From Candidatus Avedoeria danica (GTDB taxonomy: Bacteria > Chloroflexota > Anaerolineae > Epilineales > Epilineaceae): 64,000 nt of DNA. The stretch lies in assembly GCA_016703025.1 (NCBI GenBank), contig JADJCV010000004.1, positions 1,739,501 to 1,803,500 of the forward strand. The letters run 5' to 3'. Shown here one piece after another: positions 26,790 to 38,426 of the stretch. How positions within the stretch are numbered: position 1 is the first letter of the stretch; every line of letters begins with the position of its first letter. The notes under the pieces were generated by a model. That model saw only the letters and a list, made by a program, of their open reading frames with translations, did no database searches and was not told the origin of the DNA. A program made the position numbers and the translations under genes.

Positions 26790-28145
26790 ATGAACGAACC
26801 GTCCGACCTCACAACGCTTCACAGGCTGCGCGCCGCGGACAACCCGTTCACGCCGCACGCGCCGGCCGTCCATTCGATGTTCGTCGGCCGCGACCGCGAG
26901 ATCGACCTGATCTTCGGCCATCTGTTGGCCGCGCAACGCGGCAACGTCGCCGTCAGCGGCCCGTTGGGCAGCGGCAAGTCGAGCGTGCTCCAGTACATCG
27001 CCCACCCTGAGATCGCCGCGCGCTATGGCGCGCTGCCGTCCAGCACACTGCTGCAGTACGTCGATGTGCAGAGCGTGACCCCGTTCACGTTCGAGGCCTT
27101 CTGGCGACGGGTCGCCCGTCTCGCGGGCCGGACACCCGGCGCGGCCGCCGCTTCGCTCGCCCCACTGGCCGACACGCCGATCCTCGACCTCATCGCCGTC
27201 GAGATCGTGCTCGACGATTTGGCCGACAAGGGCGGCGTGCTCGTGCTGCTGCTCGATGAGTTCGAGTGGGCGGTGCACGCTGCGTCCGCCGAGGAAGCGG
27301 CCCAGTGCCGTCACTTCCTGGCGCAGATGGCCTCGTTGGCGCGGCGGACCCCACGCAATCTCGCGATGGTGGTGGCCACCGAGCGACCGCTGCACGAGCT
27401 CACCCGTGAGATCGAGTCGTGGCGCGGTTCCCCGTTTGCGACGTTGTTCACGACGCTCGTGCTCAAGCCATTGTCCGCGGAACACACCCTGAGCCTGCTC
27501 TCGCACGCCACCACGGCCGCGGTGCGGATGGACGATGCGGACGCGCTGCTCATCCTCGAGCTCTCGGGCGGCCACCCGACCGTCGTTCAGGCGGGCGCGT
27601 TCGCGCTCGTCCACGGTCGGCGGCAGGGCCTCGACGGCGCCGGGCTGCACGACGTGATCCGCTCGGCGGTCGCCGACCTGCAAGCCGACGCGCTGGCCGG
27701 GTCCATGCAGTCCGCCGGCTGGGAGGGCGGCCTGACGCTCGCGCCCACCGCAGCGGCGCCGGCCGCATCGCTCACCGCAGCATCGCGCCCGGCGTTCGAT
27801 GGGGCGCCGCCCGACGGATCCGTCGGCGGCGGCGTGCCGACACCCGGTCTATGGATCGACGAGCAGAGCGGCGACGTCTGGGTCGACGGCACCCGCATCG
27901 ATCACCTGACGGCGCTCGAGTTCAGCCTGCTCCGCCTGCTGTGGCATCACCCGAACCGCTTGTGCAGCAAGGACGACATCATCCACCAGCTCTGGGGCGC
28001 CGAAGCGGCCGTCAGCATCGACGATGCGCGGGTCGAGAAGCTCGTCAGTCGACTGCGGCGAAAGATCGAGGCAGCGCCCGGCCGTCCGCAATACGTGCGG
28101 ACGGTGCGCGGGCGGGGGTATCGGTACGTGCCGCGGGTGACGTAG
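26790..28145 (+). CDS. STAND ATPase with C-terminal winged helix, intact P-loop
   Basis: This predicts 451 residues from an ATG at 26790, ten bases after the previous gene. The ATPase has SMFVGRDREIDLI, Walker A GPLGSGKSS (57-65) and a Walker B of VLLLDEFEW. A Pro/Ala-rich linker (about 315-355) leads to an OmpR-type winged helix (about 355-451) ending RGRGYRYVPRVT. It is the active-site-intact counterpart of the second gene. An ATPase followed by a DNA-binding domain without a receiver suggests ATP-dependent transcriptional switching. It is the last gene of the unit, with a hairpin 36 bases on. Confidence 0.8.
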   Translation: MNEPSDLTTLHRLRAADNPFTPHAPAVHSMFVGRDREIDLIFGHLLAAQRGNVAVSGPLGSGKSSVLQYIAHPEIAARYGALPSSTLLQYVDVQSVTPFTFEAFWRRVARLAGRTPGAAAASLAPLADTPILDLIAVEIVLDDLADKGGVLVLLLDEFEWAVHAASAEEAAQCRHFLAQMASLARRTPRNLAMVVATERPLHELTREIESWRGSPFATLFTTLVLKPLSAEHTLSLLSHATTAAVRMDDADALLILELSGGHPTVVQAGAFALVHGRRQGLDGAGLHDVIRSAVADLQADALAGSMQSAGWEGGLTLAPTAAAPAASLTAASRPAFDGAPPDGSVGGGVPTPGLWIDEQSGDVWVDGTRIDHLTALEFSLLRLLWHHPNRLCSKDDIIHQLWGAEAAVSIDDARVEKLVSRLRRKIEAAPGRPQYVRTVRGRGYRYVPRVT

Positions 28146-28180
28146 GGCGCGGCGAAGGGTGTCGCCGAGGCAACGGCCCG

Positions 28181-28204
28181 CGGGCAGGCACGGGGGCCTG
28201 CCCG
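28181..28204. terminator. 9-bp hairpin between the convergent STAND operon and icd
   Basis: CGGGCAGGC pairs with GCCTGCCCG across a six-base loop. It lies between two gene ends that face each other and can serve both. No T run follows on either strand. Immediately next to it, 28205-28216 is a perfect 12-base palindrome TGTGACGTCACA that includes the icd stop codon. Confidence 0.5.
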
Positions 28205-28211
28205 TGTGACG

Positions 28212-29459
28212 TCACATCCGGTCCACCACGGCCTGCGCGAAGCCGCTGCACGACACCTCCGTCGCGCCCGTCGTCTGGCGCGCGATGTCGTACGTCACGA
28301 CCTTGTCGGCGATCGCGCGGCCGATCGCTCCGCGCAGCACTTCGGCGGCGGCGTGCCAGCCGAGGTGCTCGAGCATCATCAGTCCGGAGAGCGTGACGGC
28401 GCTCGGGTTGGCCTTGTCCATCCCGGCGTATTTCGGCGCCGTGCCGTGCACGGCCTCGAAGACCGCCACCTCGTCGCCGATGTTGGCGCCGTGGGCGATG
28501 CCGAGGCCACCGATCTGGGCGGCGGCGGCATCGGACAGGTAGTCGCCGTTCAGGTTGGGCAGCGCCAGCACCTCGTAGTCCCGGGTGCGGATGAGGATCT
28601 GCTGGAGCATGTTGTCGGCGATGCGGTCGTTCATGAGGACGTGTCCGGCCGGCTGCTTGCCGTCGTGCTCGGCCCAGAGCGCGGCCTCCGTGACCGTGCG
28701 GTCGCCGAACTCATCCCGGGCCACCTCGTAGCCCCAGTCGCGGAATGCGCCCTCCGTGTACTTCATGATGTTGCCCTTGTGGACCAGCGTCACCGTTGAG
28801 CGTCCACGGTCGAGGGCGTACTGGATCGCCTTGCGCACGAGGCGCTTCGTGCGGAAGGCGCTGATCGGCTTGACGCCGATGCCCGTGCCGTCGACGCTCT
28901 CGATGCCCTTGGCCCCCATCTCGTCGTTCAGGAACGTGATCAGCTTGCGCGCCTCGGGCGAACCGGCCTGCCATTCGATGCCGGCGTATACATCCTCCGT
29001 CGCCTCACGAAAGAGGACGATGTTCATGTTGCGCGGCTCGAGGACCGGGCTCGGCAGGCCCTCGATGTAGTAGACCGGCCGGACGTTGGCGTACAGATCG
29101 AGCGACTGGCGGATCGCCACATTCAAGCTGCGGATCCCGCCCCCGATCGGCGTCGTCAGCGGCCCTTTGATGCCGACGCGGAAGTGCGCGAAGGCGTCGA
29201 GCGTCTCCTTCGGCAGCCATTCGTTGCGCGCCGCCATCGCGCGCTCGCCGGCAAACACCTCGACCCACGCGATGGACTTGCCGCCGCCCGCCTTGCCGAC
29301 GGCCGCGTCGAGCATCTTCTGCATCGCCGGCGTCACATCGGTGCCGATCCCGTCGCCCAGGATGAACGGGATGATCGGCCGATCGGGGACGTCCAACCGA
29401 CCGTCGTTGGAGGTGATCCGCTGGCCGTCGGCGGGGATGGCGAGGTTCGGGAACGACAT
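28212..29459 (-). CDS. icd: Isocitrate dehydrogenase (NADP-type)
   Basis: This predicts 415 residues from an ATG at 29459. It converts isocitrate to 2-oxoglutarate and CO2 in the TCA cycle. The substrate loop GGGIRSLNVAIRQSLDLYANVRPV carries the Ser/Asn/Arg/Arg set of bacterial NADP-IDH. LPNLNGDYLSDAAAAQIGGLG contains the metal Asp residues. The coenzyme region HGTAPKYAGMDKANPSA is the NADP-type pattern. The length matches the E. coli enzyme (416). It lies 40 bases downstream of pckA in the same direction, so the two may be cotranscribed. Confidence 0.95.
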   Translation of the reverse strand: MSFPNLAIPADGQRITSNDGRLDVPDRPIIPFILGDGIGTDVTPAMQKMLDAAVGKAGGGKSIAWVEVFAGERAMAARNEWLPKETLDAFAHFRVGIKGPLTTPIGGGIRSLNVAIRQSLDLYANVRPVYYIEGLPSPVLEPRNMNIVLFREATEDVYAGIEWQAGSPEARKLITFLNDEMGAKGIESVDGTGIGVKPISAFRTKRLVRKAIQYALDRGRSTVTLVHKGNIMKYTEGAFRDWGYEVARDEFGDRTVTEAALWAEHDGKQPAGHVLMNDRIADNMLQQILIRTRDYEVLALPNLNGDYLSDAAAAQIGGLGIAHGANIGDEVAVFEAVHGTAPKYAGMDKANPSAVTLSGLMMLEHLGWHAAAEVLRGAIGRAIADKVVTYDIARQTTGATEVSCSGFAQAVVDRM

Positions 29460-29499
29460 TGGGCGAGGCTCCGGCGTGTGGACGGGCTGTGGGGAACGA

Positions 29500-31101
29500 T
29501 CAGCCCCGTGGGGCACAGGCGCGCACGGCAGCGCTGACGCCGTCGGCGTACTTTTCGAAATTGTCGCGGAACATGGCCGCCAGCTCGGACGCCTTCGCGT
29601 CGTATGCCGCCGCATCGGACCACGTGCTTCGCGGATCGAGGACCTCGGGCGGGACGCCGGCCACGGCCGTCGGCACCGCGACGCCGAACACCGGGTCCGG
29701 GCGCGTCGGCACGCCGTCCAGGTCGCCGTGCAGCGCCGCCGTGAGCATCGTGCGGGTGTGCGCCAGCGACATCCGCCGGCCGACCCCGTACGGGCCGCCC
29801 GTCCAACCCGTGTTCACGAGCCAGACCTTGGCCCCGTGGCGCGAAAGTCGCTCGCCGAGCATCGACGCGTACACGCCCGGGTGGCGCGGCATGAACGGCG
29901 CGCCGAAGCACGTCGAGAACGTCGCCGACGGCTCCTTCACGCCGCGCTCGGTGCCGGCGACCTTGGCCGTGTAGCCCGACAGGAAATGGAACATCGCCTG
30001 CTCGGGCGTCAGCCGGGCGATCGGCGGCAGGACACCGAACGCGTCGGCCGTCAGGAAGACGACGTTGCGCGGATGGCCGGCCATCCCGGACGGCACGAAG
30101 TTGCCCAGGTGGTCGATCGGATAGCTCGAGCGGGTGTTCTCGGTCAGGGCGTCGGATGCGTAGTCGGCCTCGCGTGTGACCGGATCGTAGGCGACGTTCT
30201 CGATGACGGTGCCGAAGCGCTCGGTTGCCCTGAAAATCTCCGGCTCGCTCGCGGCAGTGATGTGGATCGTCTTGGCGTAGCATCCGCCCTCGAAGTTGAA
30301 CACGCCCGCCTCGCTCCAGCCGTGCTCGTCGTCGCCGATGAGCGGACGATCCGGGTCGGCCGAGAGGGTCGTCTTGCCCGTGCCCGAGAGGCCGAAGAAG
30401 AGCGCGACATCGCCGCCCGGACCGACGTTCGCCGAACAGTGCATCGGCATGACGTTTCGCGACGGCAACAGGAAGTTCATGACCGAGAAGATCGCCTTCT
30501 TGATCTCGCCGGCGTAGGCCGAGCCACCGATGAGGACCGTTCGCTCACCGAAGTGGACGACGATGTACGTTCCGGAACGCGTCCCGTCCGTCGCCGGATC
30601 GGCCACAGAGGACGGCGAGTGGAGCACGGTCCAGTCGGGGTGGAAGTCGGCCAGCGCCTCGGCGGGCGGCCGAAGGAACATGTTGCTGGCGAACAGGTTG
30701 TGCCACGCCCCTTCCGTGACGACGCGGACGGACAGCCGGTGGTCGGGATCCGCGCCGCACCATGCATCGCGCACGAAGAGGTCGCGCCGCTCGAGGGCGC
30801 GCAGCGTCTTGACCTTGAGGGCGGCGTACGACGCCGGGCTGAGGGGCACGTTCACCTTGCCCCACCAGACATTGCCGGACGACGAGGGTTCCTCGACGAG
30901 GAAGCGATCGTTCGGCGATCGACCGGTGTGCGCACCGGTCGTGCACGCCAGCGCGCCGCTGGCCATCAGGTGCCCTTCCCCCCGCGCCACCGCTTCTTCA
31001 ACGAGCGCCGCCGGGGCGAGATTCCAGTAGACGTCCGCCTGCGGCTGCAATCCGTGCCCTTCGAGTCCGAAGCGCTCCGGCCGTTCTTGCATGCGAATCA
31101 T
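29500..31101 (-). CDS. pckA: Phosphoenolpyruvate carboxykinase (ATP)
   Basis: This predicts 533 residues from an ATG at 31101; a second ATG two codons on is possible. It interconverts oxaloacetate and PEP with ATP, the gluconeogenic entry point. The kinase P-loop FFGLSGTGKTTLSAD, the metal-binding IGDDEHGWSEAGVFNFEGG, and the PEPCK active-site segments TGRSPNDRF and NTGWTGGPYG are all intact. It is paired with icd. Four tandem 16-base repeats lie in the region just upstream of its start (31125-31188). Confidence 0.95.
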   Translation of the reverse strand: MIRMQERPERFGLEGHGLQPQADVYWNLAPAALVEEAVARGEGHLMASGALACTTGAHTGRSPNDRFLVEEPSSSGNVWWGKVNVPLSPASYAALKVKTLRALERRDLFVRDAWCGADPDHRLSVRVVTEGAWHNLFASNMFLRPPAEALADFHPDWTVLHSPSSVADPATDGTRSGTYIVVHFGERTVLIGGSAYAGEIKKAIFSVMNFLLPSRNVMPMHCSANVGPGGDVALFFGLSGTGKTTLSADPDRPLIGDDEHGWSEAGVFNFEGGCYAKTIHITAASEPEIFRATERFGTVIENVAYDPVTREADYASDALTENTRSSYPIDHLGNFVPSGMAGHPRNVVFLTADAFGVLPPIARLTPEQAMFHFLSGYTAKVAGTERGVKEPSATFSTCFGAPFMPRHPGVYASMLGERLSRHGAKVWLVNTGWTGGPYGVGRRMSLAHTRTMLTAALHGDLDGVPTRPDPVFGVAVPTAVAGVPPEVLDPRSTWSDAAAYDAKASELAAMFRDNFEKYADGVSAAVRACAPRG

Positions 31102-31124
31102 GTCGCCTCTCCTGGTCTGGTTTC

Positions 31125-31188
31125 CCCTGTCAGGAATGAACCCTGTCCGGAATGAACCCTGTCCGGAGCGAACCCTGTCCGGAGTGAA
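31125..31188. repeat. Four tandem 16-bp repeats upstream of pckA
   Basis: Four head-to-tail units of consensus CCCTGTCCGGAATGAA (31125-31140, 31141-31156, 31157-31172, 31173-31188) differ from each other at one to three positions. They lie in the divergent pckA-cinA region, 24 bases before the pckA start, where the 5' leader or promoter is expected. Confidence 0.85.
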
Positions 31189-31289
31189 CCGCGCCGGCTA
31201 GTCTACCACACGGGGGCAACCCGGCGGCCACTTCGACGATGGCGGCCGTGTGGCCGGAGAGGGCGTCGCCGGCCGCGTCGCCGGCCGCG

Positions 31290-31318
31290 TGGACGGCGCG
31301 CCGAAGCGGGCATACGAT
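31290..31318 (+). promoter_or_regulatory. Promoter candidate immediately before the cinA-like gene
   Basis: TGGACG (31290-31295), 17 bases and TACGAT (31313-31318). The -10 ends six bases before the ATG at 31325, so transcription would begin at or next to the start codon (leaderless mRNA). Confidence 0.4.
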
Positions 31319-31324
31319 CTGGCG

Positions 31325-31832
31325 ATGACGCTCGGCCGCCCTTCCGACCCGGAACCCCTCGAACGGTCGCTCATCGACCGGGCGATGGCCGTCGGCGTGG
31401 CACTCGTGCAGCGAGGCTGGCGCCTCGCAACGGCCGAGTCGTGCACCGGCGGCCTGATCGGTGCGGCCGTCACCGCCGTGCCGGGGTGCTCGGCGTGGTA
31501 CGTCGGCGGCGTCGTCAGCTACGCCGACCGCGCGAAGCACGACCTCCTCGGCGTTCCCGCGGCAACGCTGGAAGCGCATGGCGCCGTCAGCGCCCAGACC
31601 GCCGCCGCAATGGCGACCGGCGCGCTCGCCCGGCTCGGGGCCGACATCGCCGTGAGCGTCACCGGGATCGCCGGGCCGGACGGCGGGTCGGCCGACAAGC
31701 CCGTCGGGCTCGTGTGGTTCGGGATGGCAACGGCGGAAGGCGTGACGACGTGGTCCACACGAACCGACGGCGATCGCGCAGCGGTCCGGGCGGCAGCGGT
31801 GGCGGAAGCTCTCGATGCGGTGGCGGCGGTGC

Positions 31833-31852
<20 letters not shown>
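31325..31852 (+). CDS. CinA C-terminal domain protein / nicotinamide-nucleotide amidohydrolase
   Basis: This predicts 175 residues from an ATG at 31325. It is a stand-alone CinA C-terminal domain of the PncC type, which deamidates NMN to NaMN in pyridine nucleotide salvage. The catalytic motif TAESCTGGL is near residue 38, followed by YVGGVVSYADRAKHDLLGVP and VSVTGIAGPDGGSADKPVG, all typical. The N-terminal molybdopterin-binding-like domain of full CinA is absent. Its 3' end overlaps the 3' end of ftsH by 20 bases on the other strand. Confidence 0.9.
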
Positions 31853-33671
<1,819 letters not shown>

Positions 33672-33792
33672 TCCGTGCCCAACCCTCATGCTGCGCGAAC
33701 GGGGTGCGTCACCGAGCGACGCACAGCGCCGAACTATAGCATATGGGCGGCAGCTGCCGCAGGTCGGGCGCCGGTCCGAACGAAGCGGGCGA

Positions 33793-35820
<2,028 letters not shown>

Positions 35821-35828
35821 GGCGCGCG

Positions 35829-35871
35829 ATTGTAGTCGAACGCGACGGGCGTGGCGAAGCGACGGTATAAT
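35829..35871. promoter_or_regulatory. Paired divergent -10 boxes for kinase and lipid kinase genes
   Basis: On the minus strand TACAAT (35834-35829) stands eight bases before the PASTA kinase GTG. On the plus strand TATAAT (35866-35871) stands eight bases before the GTG at 35880. The whole divergent gap is 59 bases, so the -35 regions must overlap. No strong -35 match was seen for either. Confidence 0.45.
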
Positions 35872-35879
35872 CCCGCGCC

Positions 35880-37004
35880 GTGAAGCCGAACATTTCGCCG
35901 CACCGCCCGGCGGTCGCCATGCCCCCGCGCCGGCTGAGCGGCCCGGTCGCCGCCTGCGTGATCGCCAACCCGTCGGCCGGCCGCGGCGGCCGCCTGGCCG
36001 CTCTCGAAGTCGCCGTCGAACGGTGGCGACGGCGCGGCTGGTCGATTGCGTGGCACTGGACCGGCGGCCCCGGCGACGCCACATCCCTTGCGCGTTCGGC
36101 GGCCGCCGACGGCATCGAGGTCGTGGCCGTCGCAGGCGGTGACGGCACCGTGAACGAGGTGGCGAACGGGCTGGCCGGTTCGGCGACGGCGCTGGCGATC
36201 CTGCCGGCCGGCACCGCCAATGTCCTGGCCGCGCAGCTCGGCCTCGTGCGTTGGCCCAGCCCGTTGCGCACGCCCGACCTATCGGCCGCCGCCGATTCGC
36301 TCGCCGCTGGCGTGATCCGGCGTGTCGACCTCGGGCTGGCCGAGCCGACGGGCAGACCCGGGCGGCACTTCCTGCTGTGGGCCGGCGTGGGCCTCGACGC
36401 GGCCATCGTGGCGACGATCGAGGGCCCCGGGCGGCCATTGAAGGAACGCTTCGGTGCGCTTGGCTTCGCCTGGGTCGCGCTGCGGAGCGCCATGCGCGAG
36501 CACGGCGGCGAGGCCGTCGTGCGGATCGACGGCGTGCGAACGCGCGGTTGGCTCCGCGGCATCGTCCTCCACAACATCCCGCTCTACGCCGGCCTCGTGC
36601 ACCTCGCCCCGGAGGCGCGCCTCGACGACGGCCGGTTGGACGCCGTGGTGCTCATGGGCGACACGCAGCGGGGAGCGCTCGGCGCGTGGCTCCGCGCCGG
36701 CCACGCCGCGTCGCCCGGCGCGTTCGTCCGTCGTGTCGTCCTCGGACGATCCGACTCGGACCACCCGCTGGCCACGCCGGCCGAAGTCGTCCACGTCGTG
36801 GGCCGTCCGCCGCAGGCGGTGCACGTCGACGCCGAACCGTGGGGCACGACGCCGGTGCGCTTCAGCGTCGTGCCGGGCGCGCTGGCGCTCGTCGTGCCGG
36901 CCGGCGCACCGGCCGCGCTCTTTCAGGCGGGGGCGACGCCCGGGCCGCGAGTTGCAGCCGGCGCGTTCGTTCGGCGCCGGCACCCGGCGGCGGTGGACCG
37001 ATGA
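35880..37004 (+). CDS. Diacylglycerol kinase family lipid kinase (YegS/DgkB type)
   Basis: This predicts 374 residues from a GTG at 35880; an internal ATG at 35919 would remove 13 residues. The DAGK catalytic domain is clear: VIANPSAGRGGR, then EVVAVAGGDGTVNEVANGL (the GGDGT nucleotide loop) and LPAGTANVLAAQLG. The C-terminal lobe has GVGLDAAIVATIEGP and the H(V)DAEP lipid-kinase ending. The substrate may be diacylglycerol or another lipid alcohol. There is no usable ribosome site, and a TATAAT box eight bases upstream suggests leaderless translation. It overlaps the next gene by four bases. Confidence 0.88.
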   Translation: MKPNISPHRPAVAMPPRRLSGPVAACVIANPSAGRGGRLAALEVAVERWRRRGWSIAWHWTGGPGDATSLARSAAADGIEVVAVAGGDGTVNEVANGLAGSATALAILPAGTANVLAAQLGLVRWPSPLRTPDLSAAADSLAAGVIRRVDLGLAEPTGRPGRHFLLWAGVGLDAAIVATIEGPGRPLKERFGALGFAWVALRSAMREHGGEAVVRIDGVRTRGWLRGIVLHNIPLYAGLVHLAPEARLDDGRLDAVVLMGDTQRGALGAWLRAGHAASPGAFVRRVVLGRSDSDHPLATPAEVVHVVGRPPQAVHVDAEPWGTTPVRFSVVPGALALVVPAGAPAALFQAGATPGPRVAAGAFVRRRHPAAVDR

Positions 37005-38074
37005 ACCTCAAGCCGCTCCGGTCGTTGTACGCCCTGCTGGTGTGCGTGCCGCTCACGCCGGCGCTCGCGGCCGCGGGGGCGGACTCCATGTGGGTCTTCG
37101 GAACGGCGGTGCTCGGGCTCATCCCGCTTTCAAGGCTCGTCAGCCGGGCGATCGAAGAGGCGGCAGCGCGCGCCAGCGCGCGTGCGGGCGGCCTGCTCAC
37201 CGCGACGCTGGCCTACGCGCCCCAGCTGATCGTGTGCGCGATGGCGCTCGCGGCGGGGCGGCACGGGCTCGTGAAGTCCAGCATCACCGGCGCCTTGCTC
37301 TCGATGTTGCTGCTCGTGATGGGCCTGGCGTTCTTCGTCGGCGGGCTGAAGCACCGGCGCCAGTACTTCAACCGCGAGCAGGCCGAGCTCTCGGCGACGA
37401 TGATGGTGCTCTCCGTCATCGCGCTGTCCGTGCCGGCGCTCTACGGGACGTTCGTGCCGCACGTGCGGAACAGCGGCCCGGTCGAGAGCCTGAGCGAGGC
37501 CGTCGCGGCCATCATGTTGATCGTGTATGCCTTGGCGCTCTACTTCGCGCTCTACTGGGACGGCGACGGCACCGGCATCACCCCACCCCGAGCGGCCGCG
37601 CCGCGCTGGCCGCTCGGCCGTGCGCTCGGCACGCTGGCCGTCGCGCTGCTCGGGATCGGCTGGCTCGGCCACGAGCTCGTCGATCAGATCGGACCGCTGA
37701 CGCGCGACCACGCCGTGTCCGAAACCTTTCTCGGCCTCGTGATCATCCCCCTGGCCACGAACGTCTCGGGCCACCTCGTCGGCGTCGAGATGGCGTGGCG
37801 CAACCGCTCGGACGTCAGCCTGGCGGTCACGCTCGGCGCCGGGATCCACATCGCCCTCTTCGTCGCCCCGCTGCTCGTGTTCCTCTCGCTCCTCCTCGGC
37901 CAGCCGATGGACCTCATCTTCAGCCCGCTCGAGCTCGTTTCACTGGCTGCCGCCAGCGGCGTCGCCACGCTCGTGGCGCACGACGGGGCGTCGAACTGGC
38001 TCGAGGGCGTCCTGCTCATCGCGGTGTATGCGATGCTGGCGATGGCGTTCTGGTGGGTGCCCGTCGTCGGCTAG
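37001..38074 (+). CDS. CAX-like cation exchanger family protein lacking both signature glutamates
   Basis: This predicts 357 residues from an ATG at 37001, overlapping the lipid kinase stop (ATGA). There are about 11 hydrophobic segments in two halves, as in Ca2+/H+ antiporters of the CAX family: SSITGALLSMLLLVMGLAFFVGGLKH in the first half, and LVIIPLATNVSGHLVGVEMA plus TLGAGIHIALFVAPLLV in the second. The family's ion-binding motifs GN(A/T)xEL and GNAAEH are changed to AYAPQL (71-76) and TNVSGH (253-258), so both catalytic Glu are absent. Transport of Ca2+ by the usual mechanism is doubtful; it may carry another ion or act as a regulatory paralogue. Confidence 0.78.
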   Translation: MNLKPLRSLYALLVCVPLTPALAAAGADSMWVFGTAVLGLIPLSRLVSRAIEEAAARASARAGGLLTATLAYAPQLIVCAMALAAGRHGLVKSSITGALLSMLLLVMGLAFFVGGLKHRRQYFNREQAELSATMMVLSVIALSVPALYGTFVPHVRNSGPVESLSEAVAAIMLIVYALALYFALYWDGDGTGITPPRAAAPRWPLGRALGTLAVALLGIGWLGHELVDQIGPLTRDHAVSETFLGLVIIPLATNVSGHLVGVEMAWRNRSDVSLAVTLGAGIHIALFVAPLLVFLSLLLGQPMDLIFSPLELVSLAAASGVATLVAHDGASNWLEGVLLIAVYAMLAMAFWWVPVVG

Positions 38075-38119
38075 CGACGGTCCGGAGCGCCGATCCGGCC
38101 CCCGGCGCAAGCGGATGCG

Positions 38120-38149
38120 TTGACCGGACGAGCGATGCGCGGCTAGAAT
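38120..38149 (+). promoter_or_regulatory. Promoter of secG
   Basis: TTGACC (38120-38125), an 18-base spacer and TAGAAT (38144-38149) precede secG by 49 bases. GGAGG before the ATG gives a normal leader. Confidence 0.6.
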
Positions 38150-38198
38150 GCCGATCTTGCCTGAACGGGGCCGCGGTGCGGCGCCGGTGGAGGATCAC

Positions 38199-38423
38199 AT
38201 GGGATTCGTGGATTACGTCAAGATCGCGATGATCGTCATCGCGACGTGCCTCGTCGGCCTCGTCATGCTCCAAGCCCGCAACGGTGGCCTGGGGGACATG
38301 TTCGGCGGAGAGAACCTGTATCGGACACGGCGCGGCGTCGAGAAGACGGTGTTCGACATGACCGTCGTCTTCGCGGGCCTGTTCCTGCTGCTGGCGTTTC
38401 TGTCCGTCTACTACAGCAGCTGA
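38199..38423 (+). CDS. secG: Preprotein translocase subunit SecG
   Basis: This predicts 74 residues from an ATG at 38199 with GGAGG upstream (the frame is open a further 17 codons without coding character). There are two membrane helices (about 6-23 and 50-71) separated by a cytoplasmic loop with the SecG pattern MLQARNGGLGDMFGG. It is an auxiliary subunit of the SecYEG channel. A start codon for the next gene follows after three bases, so secG and a solute-binding protein are cotranscribed. Confidence 0.9.
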   Translation: MGFVDYVKIAMIVIATCLVGLVMLQARNGGLGDMFGGENLYRTRRGVEKTVFDMTVVFAGLFLLLAFLSVYYSS

Positions 38424-38426
38424 GCC

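Noticed and set aside
28205..28216. TGTGACGTCACA palindrome as a CRP/FNR-like operator
   Set aside because: It lies between convergent gene ends over a stop codon, where an operator is unlikely.
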